Shown here one piece after another: positions 1 to 7,442 of a stretch of 18,967 nucleotides of DNA. Made by a program: the position numbers and the translations under genes. Source of the DNA: JBBSEZ01 sp038239195. GTDB taxonomy: Bacteria; Planctomycetota; Planctomycetia; Gemmatales; Gemmataceae. The stretch spans positions 1 through 18,967 of the forward strand of contig JBBSEZ010000170.1 in assembly GCA_038239195.1 (NCBI GenBank), read 5' to 3'. The notes under the pieces are model-generated. The model had not been told where the DNA came from. It saw nothing but the letters and a program-made list of their open reading frames with translations, and did no database searches. Numbering within the stretch: the stretch's first letter is position 1; each line of letters opens with the position of its first letter.

Positions 1-263
1 AGGGCTTGCCGCTGTCGTCGATCAAGTCGATGATCGGCCATCTGATCGGCGCCGCCGGCGCCGTCGAGGCGGTCGCCCTGGCCCTGACCCTGCACGAGGG
101 CGTGCTGCCGCCCACCATCAACCAGGAAAGCCCCGACCCCGAGTGCGACCTCGACTACGTGCCCAACAACGCCCGCGTCGTGACCGTCAACACGGCGGTC
201 TCGACCAGCTTCGGCTTCGGCGGGCAGAACGCCGCCCTCGTGATGCGCCGCTTCCGCCTGTAG
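1..263 (+). CDS. fabF: 3-oxoacyl-ACP synthase, FabF type, C-terminal part
   Basis: This is the last 86 codons of a gene that begins before the window; the frame is open from base 3 to TAG at 261-263. It matches the C-terminal half of a FabF-type condensing enzyme, which joins malonyl-ACP to a growing acyl-ACP in cytoplasmic fatty acid or polyketide synthesis. Visible landmarks are KSMIGHLIGAAGAVEA, holding the conserved Lys and the catalytic His of the KS active site, then PPTIN, the FabF-like DPECDLDYVPN, and the terminal glycine loop SFGFGGQN ahead of a short basic end. That loop normally reads NSFGFGG; here the first residue is Thr, a mild change. The natural family end (…MRRF) falls right at the stop codon, which lies in the outer arm of a hairpin-repeat array. 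The active-site Cys is outside the window, so FabF and a secondary-metabolism KS cannot be separated with certainty. Confidence 0.9.
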   Translation, partial: GLPLSSIKSMIGHLIGAAGAVEAVALALTLHEGVLPPTINQESPDPECDLDYVPNNARVVTVNTAVSTSFGFGGQNAALVMRRFRL

Positions 264-378
264 GGAACGGCCTCCGTGCCGTTCCTGTTCGTCGGAACGG
301 CCTCCGTGCCGTTCCTGTTCGTCGGAACGGCCTCCGTGCCGTTCCTGTTCGTCGGAACGGCACGGAGGCCGTTCCCTA
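261..378. repeat. Hairpin-repeat array with 25-bp perfect terminal inverted repeats
   Basis: Three direct 30-bp units (264-293, 294-323, 324-353) are followed by one inverted copy (354-375). Each unit is a perfect hairpin, arm GGAACGGC, loop CTCCGT, arm GCCGTTCC, joined by the linker TGTTCGTC. The block has perfect 25-bp outer inverted repeats, 261-285 against 354-378. TAG at 261-263 is the stop of the ketoacyl synthase, and CTA at 376-378 is the TAG stop of the acylase on the other strand. It lies between convergent genes, so it could act as a bidirectional terminator. It also has the layout of a small non-autonomous REP/MITE-like element. There are no spacers, so it is not CRISPR. Confidence 0.9.
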
Positions 379-2748
379 CAGAGGCGGTACGCCACGGAGG
401 GCGTTCCCTCCGGCCGGCACCAGCTTCAACGTCGCGACCGTCGCCTGCCGCACCTCCTCTTCGGTGAAGGCGATCGGCACGCCCTCGCCGCGCTGCCAGA
501 GCGGCCAGAGGTCGGCGTAGTGCGGCGACAGCGGATTGCCCGACTGCCCGCCCGGCAGGCTGAAGCGGCTGTTATGCCAGGCCCCCACGTCGAAGACGGC
601 GCGCAGCGAGGCGATGTTGTCCGTGGGCGCCTCGGGCTGTAGCGGCAGGACCGCCGCCTGGTTGATGGTGTCGCTGTCGCCGCCGCACGGGATCGGGCCG
701 AGGTTGAAGATCGCCCCCAACACCTTGCCCCTCAGCCCCGGGCCCCGCGACAGCGGATGGTGCATCACCAGCGGCCGCACTTCGCCCCACGCCCAGCGCC
801 TCGGCTCAGGGCCGCGCCGGTCCCGCAGCCGGCCCACGACGGCTTCGAGCGCGGCGGCGATCTCCTCCTCCCACGGCCTCGAAAACCACCCCGGCGGCCG
901 CTCTCTCAACAGCCGCACCAGGTGCCCGCTGCGCCGGAAGGCGAAGAAGTTGTAGGGCGTCAGCGCGCCCATGCTCTCGCCCAGGATGGCGGCGCAACTT
1001 TTCGGCGCCTTCGCCCGCGCCAGCCGTCCCGCCATCTCGGAGAGGAACAACTCGTAGACCGCCGCCGCGGGCGAATCGACGCGCGCCCAGCCGTCCCAGC
1101 TCCCCAGGAGGTCCAGGGCGATCTTCACCGCAGAAGTGGTCGCGGGCGCGGCCAGCACCACCGCGCGCATCTCGTCCCAGGCGTGGGCCTGCTGGCTCAT
1201 CTGGAGCTGTTGCGTCTTCGCCACGTCCCAGTCGTTGCGCCCGGCCAGGGCGCGCGCGATCGCCTCCAGGCGGTAGCCGTCGATGAAATCGACGCCGAGG
1301 AACGGGCCAACGCCCTCCGGCGTCGGTCGGGTATTGGCCGTGGCGACGAAGCCCTGTGCCGGGTTGCTCAGGTGCGGCATTTCCTCGAAAGGGACCGGCG
1401 CTTCCTCCCAGCCCACCTCGGGGAGCCAGCCCGGCAGAGGAATGGTGCCGTGCCCCGCGCGGCGGCGCGGCGCACGGCCCATCAGGTGCCAGCCGATGGT
1501 CCCGCCGGCGTCGGCGTAGACCATGTTCTGCGAGGCGCTCGGCCAATCGACGAGGCCCCGGCGGAACTCCTCGAAACTGTGGGCGTGGTGGGCGCCGAGG
1601 ATGCCCTCCAGGGGCAGCCGGTCCAGCCAGGTGGCGCGCAGCGACAGCACCTCGGGGCAGTCGGGCAGGGCGGGACTGATGACCGGGCCGCGCGGCGTTT
1701 GCAAGATGCGTTCGAGGACGGGGGCCTCCCCCTTCACGGCGATCGTCTCCTCCCGCACGGAGCAGGGGACGAAGCCGTCGCCCTGGCGCACGCTGGCGCC
1801 GTCGGGGCCAATCTGCTCCAGAAACAGATCGGTATTATCGACAAGGCCGGCCGTCAGGCCCCACGCGGCATGGCCGTTGTGGGCGATGAAGTAGCCGGGC
1901 GAGCCGAGGAAGGTCGCGCCGGCGACGCTGCCGCGCGGCGTGCGCACCCGGGCCAGATACCAGTGCGGCGGGAGCCCCGCGTCGAGGTGAGGATCGTTGG
2001 CCAGGAGGGGCCGGCCCGTCGCGGTGTGCGTGCCGGCGACCGCCCAGTTGTTGGACCCCCCACCGGGGCGCACGGCGGCCAGGAACAGCTCCACGTCCTG
2101 CGCCAGCCGATCGACCGCCTCCCCCGCGCGCGCGCCAGGGGAGACGACGGGTTGCCACGACGGGTAAGTGGAGTCGAGCGCGGCGAGCGCTTCGGGGCCG
2201 TCGGCGGTCAGCACCTTGAGGCGGGCCAGCTCGGCGTCCCAGTTGGCGCACAGCGTCAGGGCGATCAACTTGGCCAGGGCCAGCGGGTCGGCGACCTCCC
2301 AGGGCGTCGGCCGGGCCCGCAGGAGCGCGAACTCGTGCGCCCGGCGCGGGCAGCCGGTGGTGGCCCCGGCGTTGATGCCTTCGACGTAGCGCTGCAACTG
2401 GGCGAGGAAGTGCGGGGCGAGGACGCCGACCTGCTCGCGCGCGGCGTGGTGGATGCCGATGCGGCGCGACAGGCGATCGACGGGGAGGGCGGCGCGGCCA
2501 ACCATCTCGGCGAGGGTGCCGCGACCGACGCGCAGCAGGATTTCGAGTTGGAAGGCGCGATCCTGGCCGTGACAGAAGCCCAGCGCGAACGAGGCGTCGA
2601 GGTCGTCCTCGGCATCGATGAGCGGAATGCCAAAGCGGTCGCGGTGTACGTGCAGGGGGGCGCGCGGGCCGCGGAGAGTGAGCGTGCCCTGCGTGATGGG
2701 CAAGCGCCGGCCGAGCAGCAGGCGAAACGCGAGGCGCAGCAGGCTCAC
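376..2748 (-). CDS. Penicillin acylase family protein (Ntn hydrolase, peptidase S45)
   Basis: This is a 790-residue protein of the penicillin/cephalosporin/AHL acylase family, which hydrolyses amide bonds after a precursor cuts itself into alpha and beta chains. The N-terminal part reads RDRFGIPLIDAEDDLDASFALG and GFCHGQDRAFQLE, typical of the alpha chain. The self-cleavage site and N-terminal nucleophile are seen at GGG|SNNWAVAG (Ser about residue 232), followed by NDPHL. The beta chain later has ATANTRP, the usual place of the oxyanion Asn. No convincing signal peptide is seen. I chose GTG at 2748 because GGAG lies 8 bases upstream and the family-like sequence begins there; an ATG at 2823 would add 25 unusual residues. 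The last residues (GGNALRGVPPL) extend past the usual family end and come from repeat DNA. It follows the kinase gene by 108 bp with no clear terminator, so it may be co-transcribed. The substrate cannot be told. Confidence 0.9.
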   Translation of the reverse strand: MSLLRLAFRLLLGRRLPITQGTLTLRGPRAPLHVHRDRFGIPLIDAEDDLDASFALGFCHGQDRAFQLEILLRVGRGTLAEMVGRAALPVDRLSRRIGIHHAAREQVGVLAPHFLAQLQRYVEGINAGATTGCPRRAHEFALLRARPTPWEVADPLALAKLIALTLCANWDAELARLKVLTADGPEALAALDSTYPSWQPVVSPGARAGEAVDRLAQDVELFLAAVRPGGGSNNWAVAGTHTATGRPLLANDPHLDAGLPPHWYLARVRTPRGSVAGATFLGSPGYFIAHNGHAAWGLTAGLVDNTDLFLEQIGPDGASVRQGDGFVPCSVREETIAVKGEAPVLERILQTPRGPVISPALPDCPEVLSLRATWLDRLPLEGILGAHHAHSFEEFRRGLVDWPSASQNMVYADAGGTIGWHLMGRAPRRRAGHGTIPLPGWLPEVGWEEAPVPFEEMPHLSNPAQGFVATANTRPTPEGVGPFLGVDFIDGYRLEAIARALAGRNDWDVAKTQQLQMSQQAHAWDEMRAVVLAAPATTSAVKIALDLLGSWDGWARVDSPAAAVYELFLSEMAGRLARAKAPKSCAAILGESMGALTPYNFFAFRRSGHLVRLLRERPPGWFSRPWEEEIAAALEAVVGRLRDRRGPEPRRWAWGEVRPLVMHHPLSRGPGLRGKVLGAIFNLGPIPCGGDSDTINQAAVLPLQPEAPTDNIASLRAVFDVGAWHNSRFSLPGGQSGNPLSPHYADLWPLWQRGEGVPIAFTEEEVRQATVATLKLVPAGGNALRGVPPL
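386..407. repeat. Diverged copy of the hairpin repeat, within acylase codons
   Basis: GGTACGCC, loop ACGGAG, GGCGTTCC is a diverged version of the inverted unit at 354-375. One arm position has changed G to C and its partner C to G, keeping the pair; a second change gives one T-T mismatch. On the minus strand it is translated as part of the acylase tail, roughly GNALRGV. Confidence 0.75.
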
Positions 2749-2856
2749 CTTGCTGGCTCCTTCCTTCAAGGGTGGGCCAATGGGCAATGAGGTGAGGATA
2801 GAGGCGCGCGGCGCACGCGGCAACCGTGGGGCGGCTGCCCGCCTGTCCTCCGCGCA

Positions 2857-4647
2857 TCACTTGCCGACCTGCCCCGCCATCTTCTCGAACGCCGGCCGCC
2901 CGTGCAGTGGGGCAAAGGCCCGTTGCCGGTCCGCGGCGAAGCTTTTGCGATTTTCCGGAGACAGGAAGTAGCCGTCCGTCGCGGCGCACTCCAGGAGGTC
3001 GATGGCCCGGTCGGCGAAGTCGCCGGCGAAGCGGGCGCGGTCCTTCGGCAGCAAGGCCTCGTTCTGGCCTGCGTTGACGGAGGCCAGCGCGTAATATTTG
3101 GCCAGCGCGTATAGCACGTCGCCGGGCTTGCCCCCCGTCTGCAGTTTGATCTCGCGCGTGCGCTTCACCATGCCCTTGACGATGAGCGTCGTCTGGTCGA
3201 GGATCTGCTCGGCGCGCCGGCGCTGCTCCTCGGCCTTGTCGCGCTGCTGCTGCGCGAGGGCGCGCTCGTCGTCGGCGACCTTCGTCTGCGCGAGCGCCTC
3301 CTTCTCCTTGTCGCGAGCGTTCTGCGCCTCGCGCTGGGCCGAGCGCTTCTCGTCGGCCAGCTTCGCGGTGAAGACGGCCCACGTGCTGAGCACGGCGACG
3401 AGCGCCAGCGCGCTGACCAGCAGGAGCGCCGCCTGGGCCGGTTGCCGAATCGCCCACTTGGCGGCGCGCTCCCACCACGGCACCGGCCGCGCCCGCACCG
3501 GCTCGCCGCTCTGGTAGCGGCGCAGGTCGTCGGCCAGGTCGAGGGCGCTGGCGTAGCGCCTTCCCGGCTCCTTGCGCAGACACTGCAGACAGATCGTCTC
3601 GAGGTCGCGATGAACGCCAGGCCGCAACTGTCGCGGTGGTATCGGGTCGCGGTGGCGAACTTGCTCCAGCGTGTCGAGCACGTGCTCGCCGCGGAACGGC
3701 GGCTGGCCGGTGAGGCACTCGTAGAGAATGGCGCCCAACGCATACGTGTCCGCCGCCGGGCCCACCTCTTTCGAGCGCCCCTCGGCCTGCTCCGGCGCCA
3801 GATAGCAGGGCGTCCCCATGATCGCGCCGGTGCAGGTCGATCCGCTCGGGCCGTCGCCGTGCAACACCTTGACGAGGCCGAAGTCGGCGATCTTGGGGAC
3901 CATCTCATTTAGCCGCCGAGCTCCGCTCGGCGCGTTGGCGTCCAGCGCCGAGCCGAGCTCGGCGGCCAAAGGGGCCAGCAGCACGTTCGCCGGCTTCAGG
4001 TCGCGATGCACGATGCCGCGCTCGTGCGCATGCTGCATGGCCCGCGCCAGCACCTCCACCAGAGAGGCCGCGTCGCGAGCCGGCAGCGGCCCCTTCGCCA
4101 GTAGGCCCGCCAGGCTGCCGCCGGCGAGGTACTCCATCGTGAAGTACGGCTGTCCGCCGTGCTCGCCGACCTGATACACCTGGACGACGTTCGGGTGCTG
4201 GAGCCGCGCCACCGCCTCCGCCTCGGCGCGGAATCGCGCCAGCCGGTCGCAGCCGGCATGGGCCCCGGCGAGGATCATCTTCACTGCCTCGAGCCGGTTG
4301 AGCTCGAGGTGGCGCGCCTTGTAGACGACGCCCATCCCTCCGCTGGCGATCTCCTCCAGCACCTCGTAGCCCGGCAGCGCCGGGGGCGCGGGCTTGCCGT
4401 TGGCCCTTGCCGGGGACGGCCGGGTGCCGGAGCCGCGCCCCGACCGCGTCGCCTCCCCCAGCCCCAGCGCGCCTTCCATGGCCCGCAGCGCCGCCGCGCG
4501 CTCGCGCAGCGGCTCGATCAGCTCGGGCCGGCCGGCGCACAGCTCCGCGAAATCGACTTCTCCCTCGTCGCGCCGCTCCTGCCAGCACAGCAGCAGCTCG
4601 CCCAGCTCTTCCTCGAGGGGCCTTTCCATTTCGCCGACGTTCGCCAT
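2857..4647 (-). CDS. Ser/Thr protein kinase with one TM segment and a coiled-coil tail
   Basis: This is a 596-residue Hanks-type kinase that phosphorylates Ser/Thr of unknown targets. Residues 1-65 form an acidic N-terminal segment common in planctomycete kinases. The kinase domain spans about 94-380: glycine loop ASGGMG (101-106), Lys123 in AVKMI, HRDLKPAN (214-221), DFG (255-257), APE (284-286). All core catalytic residues are kept. A hydrophobic stretch at about 405-427 looks like one transmembrane helix, putting the kinase in the cytoplasm. The part beyond starts with a charged coiled coil (430-485), then a region with no recognised domain. The oddity is the gap between ANVLL and KIADFG: about 27 residues where relatives have roughly six, and the extra DNA is a near-perfect palindrome (3912-3966). 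The gene starts 3 bp after the sigma-factor stop, so translation is probably coupled and the pair likely forms one signalling unit. Confidence 0.95.
   Translation of the reverse strand: MANVGEMERPLEEELGELLLCWQERRDEGEVDFAELCAGRPELIEPLRERAAALRAMEGALGLGEATRSGRGSGTRPSPARANGKPAPPALPGYEVLEEIASGGMGVVYKARHLELNRLEAVKMILAGAHAGCDRLARFRAEAEAVARLQHPNVVQVYQVGEHGGQPYFTMEYLAGGSLAGLLAKGPLPARDAASLVEVLARAMQHAHERGIVHRDLKPANVLLAPLAAELGSALDANAPSGARRLNEMVPKIADFGLVKVLHGDGPSGSTCTGAIMGTPCYLAPEQAEGRSKEVGPAADTYALGAILYECLTGQPPFRGEHVLDTLEQVRHRDPIPPRQLRPGVHRDLETICLQCLRKEPGRRYASALDLADDLRRYQSGEPVRARPVPWWERAAKWAIRQPAQAALLLVSALALVAVLSTWAVFTAKLADEKRSAQREAQNARDKEKEALAQTKVADDERALAQQQRDKAEEQRRRAEQILDQTTLIVKGMVKRTREIKLQTGGKPGDVLYALAKYYALASVNAGQNEALLPKDRARFAGDFADRAIDLLECAATDGYFLSPENRKSFAADRQRAFAPLHGRPAFEKMAGQVGK
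3912..3966. repeat. 55-bp palindromic block inserted in frame in the kinase gene
   Basis: Two 22-bp arms, 3912-3933 and 3945-3966, are inverted repeats with one mismatch (GCCGCCGAGCTC against GAGCTCGGCGGC at the outer ends), around an 11-bp centre. The block encodes kinase residues of about 228-246, read as AELGSALDANAPSGARR, between the catalytic loop and DFG. It is out of place for the fold and keeps the frame, like the palindromic elements known to lodge inside Rickettsia genes. A mobile origin is inference. Confidence 0.8.
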
Positions 4648-4650
4648 GGT

Positions 4651-5253
4651 TCACAGCCCTGGCCATTGGCCTTTGAGGACTTGATGGAGCTTCAAAAGCG
4701 CCGACTGCCAGCGCCGCTGCACCGCCCGCACCGACACGCCCAGGATCGCCGCCGCCTCCGCCTGCGGCAGTTCCTGGTAGAACAGCAGCAGCATCACCTC
4801 GCGCTCCGTCTCGGGCAACTTCTGCACCTGCTCGTGAAACTCGCACCACCCCGCGAGAGCGCTCGGCTCGTGGGTGAGGTCGGCCCGCTCGATGGCCGCG
4901 CCCGCGCCGAGCGAGGCGTGGTTGGCGCCCACGCCCTGCGGGCCGTAGTAGTGCCGCGCCAGGTCGATCAACTCGCGGCGAATTTGCTCGGCGCTCAGGC
5001 CAAAGAACTCGCGCATCGACTTCGGCCGCACGTCCTGCAAGGCCCTTAAGAGACGCACGAGAGCGTTCTGCAAAACGTCGTCGGTCTGTGCCCAGCGGCG
5101 AACGCCGGGAAAGCCCTGGAGCATCTTGCGCGTCAGGCGCTCCAGCCGCCCCGCCGCGTGGCGAAACAGTTCCTCGCGCGCGGCCGCGTCGCCCGCCAGC
5201 ATCCGGTCGAGGTGGCCTTGCAACTGGAGCGTGGAAGGGCCGACTTCGGACAT
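4651..5253 (-). CDS. ECF-type RNA polymerase sigma factor, partner of the kinase
   Basis: This 200-residue protein has region 2 (about 14-80, with QTDDVLQNALVRLLRAL in 2.2) and region 4 (about 140-195, with LPETEREVMLLLFYQELPQAEAAAILGVSVRAVQRRW, a helix-turn-helix read here in two parts). It should direct RNA polymerase to a set of alternative promoters. The start ATG at 5253 fits the family N-terminus; the frame stays open for another 1.5 kb upstream, but that stretch is antisense to a clear gene and is not coding. No anti-sigma gene is seen. The gene directly downstream is a membrane Ser/Thr kinase, separated by 3 bp. In planctomycetes such sigma-kinase pairs are common, and the kinase is thought to replace the anti-sigma factor in control. 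That regulatory role is inference here. Confidence 0.92.
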   Translation of the reverse strand: MSEVGPSTLQLQGHLDRMLAGDAAAREELFRHAAGRLERLTRKMLQGFPGVRRWAQTDDVLQNALVRLLRALQDVRPKSMREFFGLSAEQIRRELIDLARHYYGPQGVGANHASLGAGAAIERADLTHEPSALAGWCEFHEQVQKLPETEREVMLLLFYQELPQAEAAAILGVSVRAVQRRWQSALLKLHQVLKGQWPGL

Positions 5254-5292
5254 GACAGGCGCTCCTGGCGAGGCGAGGCGTTTCTTGGTGGC

Positions 5293-5321
5293 ATTATACC
5301 TCCGCCCGGAAAAAGTCGGAA
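5293..5321 (-). promoter_or_regulatory. Candidate promoter of the sigma-kinase operon
   Basis: On the minus strand a perfect TATAAT (5293-5298) sits 40 bases before the sigma-factor ATG. A weak -35 match, TTCCGA (5316-5321), lies 17 bases further upstream. The TATAAT in such GC-rich DNA is notable and suggests housekeeping transcription. The -35 call is weak. Confidence 0.5.
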
Positions 5322-5472
5322 AGGGCGCGTCGTGTTTGTCGCACCGCTCTCGCTTAGCAGTGTACAGGGCTGACGAGCGTCGGCCCGCGCGACCAACAGC
5401 ACGCCGCTCCCGAAGCACTTCTGGAGCAGCGCCGGGCGCTTTGCGCGCCGGACCAAAGGGAAAGGGGCCACG

Positions 5473-6756
5473 ATGTCGAGATTCGAGCGCAACAAGGGAC
5501 CGCTGGCGCTGCTGGGGAGCTGGCTGCTGCTGGCGGGGGGCCTGCTGGCCCTGCCGGGCACGGCCAACGCCGCGGCGCCGCCCGAGGCGGGCAAACTCAT
5601 CGTTCACGAGTGGGGCACCTTCCTCTCGGTGCAATCGCCCGAAGGCACCTCCCTGGGAGGAATGATCGAGTCGGAGGAGGAACTGCCGAACTTCGTGCGC
5701 GAGCGCGGCCTGGACGGCGGCAACCGGGCCTGCCTCAACTACAAGATGGAAACGCCGGTCACCTACTTCTACGTCGATCGCCCGCGCACGGTCGAGGTGC
5801 GCGTGGACATGCCCAACGGGCTGCTCACGCACTGGTTCCCCGCCGTGCGCACCTTCGGCCCGCCGCAGAAGATGCGCCCCTCGGCCGCGCCGGTGGGGAG
5901 CTTCCTCGACTGGGGCAAGGTGAGGCTGACGCCCGCGCCGCGCGGGGTGGCGCCGGGACTGCGCTCGGTCTCCGCCACCGACCCGTGGCGCTTCGTGCGC
6001 GACACCGACGCGGCGCTGGTGCACGTGGGCAACGACCGGCCGCGCGTCCGCCCTTCGGGGGACACCGAGAAGTTTTTGTTCTACCGCGGGCTGGGCGCGC
6101 TCGACATGCCGCTCACGGTGCGCACGACCGAGTGCCGCGCCGGCAGGCCGCAACTGGAGCTCCATAACGGGGGCATCGACCTGCTCCGGGGCATCTTCGT
6201 GGTGCAGGTGGAGGCGGGCACCATTCGCTTCTCGGCCGTCGGCGACATGATCGCGACCTGTCCCACAAGGGCGGGGATTCGGCCGGTGCTGGGCGATCCC
6301 CACCCGCTGAGCAAAGGCGTACCCGAGGCCAAACGGAAGGTGGCCGATGCCCTCATCGGGGCGGGCCTGTACCGCAAGGAGGCCGAGGCGATGGTGAACA
6401 ACTGGGAGAAGAGCTACTTCCGCACCGAGGGGCTGCGCGTGCTCTACCTCATCCCGCGCGCCCGCGTCGAGCGGACCATCCCGCTGCGCATCGCGCCGGC
6501 GCCGCAAGAGCTGGTGCGCGTGATGGTCGGCCGCGTCGAGGTGCTCACGCCCACGGCGCGGCGCAAGGCCGAGAGCGCGCTGGCCGTGCTGGGTGGGCGG
6601 CCCTCTCGCGAGGCAGGGCCGGCCGAAGCTGAGTTGGCAAGGCTGGGCCGGCTGCGCGAGCCGGTGTTGCGCCACCTCGCCGCGACGAGCGGCAACGCGG
6701 CGGTGCGGAGCAAGGCGGAAGAGTTGGTGAAGAAGGTCGTCGCGGTCAAGCGCTGA
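5473..6756 (+). CDS. Secreted HEWGTF-motif protein of unknown function
   Basis: This 427-residue protein has a signal peptide (charged MSRFERNK, hydrophobic 11-27, likely cut after ANA at 33). The mature start is followed by IVHEWGTFLSVQ (HEWGTF at 45-50) and then NYKMETPVTYFYVDRP, two motifs I recognise from conserved planctomycete exported proteins with no assigned function. The middle has beta-rich segments, and the C-terminal 60 residues are helical and charged. No catalytic signature, metal cluster or TM helix beyond the signal is visible. The ATG has an AAGGGG stretch 5 bases upstream. It is transcribed away from the sigma-kinase operon across a 219-bp divergent region and ends against a hairpin shared with the convergent zinc-ribbon gene. 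Export to the periplasm or outside is likely; the role is unknown. Confidence 0.85.
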   Translation: MSRFERNKGPLALLGSWLLLAGGLLALPGTANAAAPPEAGKLIVHEWGTFLSVQSPEGTSLGGMIESEEELPNFVRERGLDGGNRACLNYKMETPVTYFYVDRPRTVEVRVDMPNGLLTHWFPAVRTFGPPQKMRPSAAPVGSFLDWGKVRLTPAPRGVAPGLRSVSATDPWRFVRDTDAALVHVGNDRPRVRPSGDTEKFLFYRGLGALDMPLTVRTTECRAGRPQLELHNGGIDLLRGIFVVQVEAGTIRFSAVGDMIATCPTRAGIRPVLGDPHPLSKGVPEAKRKVADALIGAGLYRKEAEAMVNNWEKSYFRTEGLRVLYLIPRARVERTIPLRIAPAPQELVRVMVGRVEVLTPTARRKAESALAVLGGRPSREAGPAEAELARLGRLREPVLRHLAATSGNAAVRSKAEELVKKVVAVKR

Positions 6757-6757
6757 A

Positions 6758-6800
6758 AGGCGCCTTCGCGGGCCCCGGTTGGCGCCTGCCGGCCGGGGCC
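6758..6800. terminator. Convergent hairpin region, likely bidirectional terminator
   Basis: Between two convergent stop codons lie two overlapping inverted repeats: AGGCGCC 6758-6764 with GGCGCCT 6781-6787, and GGCCCCGG 6771-6778 with CCGGGGCC 6793-6800. They cannot both form. No strong T tract follows, so factor-independent termination is only probable. Confidence 0.5.
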
Positions 6801-7442
6801 TCATCCTTTCGGGCCCAGGATTTCGCGCAGGGCGGCGAAGACCTTGTCGCGGCGCTCCTTGCCGCGGAACCAGATCTCCTCCTCCGAGCCGGCGTGGTCG
6901 ATCAGTACGATGGCGTGTTCCGTCACCTTCTTGCTCGAGCGTAGCGCACAGGCAACGCCCAAAACGAGGCAGGGCACGGCCAGGAGCAGGAGAAGGAGCC
7001 CCACCGCTACGTTGTTCGCCACCGTCGGGTCGCCCAGCATAGCCAGGCCAACGTAGGGCAAATAAAGCGCCCCGAGGCAGCCCACGACGATCCCCGCCGT
7101 CAGCAAGTGGCTCTTCTGGCGTTCCTCGCGCACCTCATCGAGCTCTCCCACGTCCACGACGTGCCTCAGCGGATACCGCCGGTCGCCGATGAACAGGCCG
7201 TCTCCCGTGACCTGCACGTAGCCGTCGTCGTAGTAGACGTCCTCTTCCCGGCGCGGCCGGCGCGGGCGGAAGGCATCGGCGGGTGGTAGCGCCGTCGGCG
7301 TCGGCGCGAACGCCTCCAGCGAGAGCGGGCGCTCCGGCGGCGTTTCGACCTCCTGCCGGCAGGTCGGGCAGAACAGCCGCTGGCCGGTCGGTCCCTCCGC
7401 AGCCAGTTGCGTCCGACAGTTCGGGCACGAAAACGCGCTCAC
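6801..7442 (-). CDS. Zinc-ribbon membrane protein with DUF6232-like core
   Basis: This 213-residue protein starts with a zinc ribbon (C6-x2-C9, C25-x2-C28), then a Pro-rich linker. A core reads YYDDGYVQVTGDGLFIGDRR…YPLRHVVDV, resembling the DUF6232 pattern as I remember it. Two strong hydrophobic segments (113-135 and 145-167) form a helical hairpin in the membrane, and a further beta-like segment reads HAIVLIDHAG. A short C-terminal helix follows. It should be an inner-membrane protein with both ends on the same side. The start is GTG at 7440-7442, overlapping the TGA of the gene upstream by GTGA, which suggests translational coupling. As the upstream gene is now broken, this gene may have lost that coupling. 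Function unknown; the DUF call is from pattern memory. Confidence 0.82.
   Translation of the reverse strand: MSAFSCPNCRTQLAAEGPTGQRLFCPTCRQEVETPPERPLSLEAFAPTPTALPPADAFRPRRPRREEDVYYDDGYVQVTGDGLFIGDRRYPLRHVVDVGELDEVREERQKSHLLTAGIVVGCLGALYLPYVGLAMLGDPTVANNVAVGLLLLLLAVPCLVLGVACALRSSKKVTEHAIVLIDHAGSEEEIWFRGKERRDKVFAALREILGPKG

Noticed and set aside
264..375. Possible CRISPR array from the 30-bp repeats
   Set aside because: The units are directly adjacent with an identical 8-bp linker, there are no variable spacers, and no cas genes are nearby.
276..467. Small repeat-peptide gene (VPFLFVGTAS units)
   Set aside because: The 30-bp repeat is a multiple of three, so it stays open by construction. There is no ribosome site, and the frame crosses the acylase 3' end.
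757..2790. Long plus-strand open frame opposite the acylase
   Set aside because: Its translation is Arg/Gly/Ala/Pro-rich with no motif, while the minus strand shows clear family motifs. High GC keeps antisense frames open.
5254..6804. Upstream extension of the sigma-factor frame by 1.5 kb
   Set aside because: It is antisense to the HEWGTF gene and has shadow-frame composition. The sigma-factor family starts at the ATG at 5253, which also has a promoter upstream.
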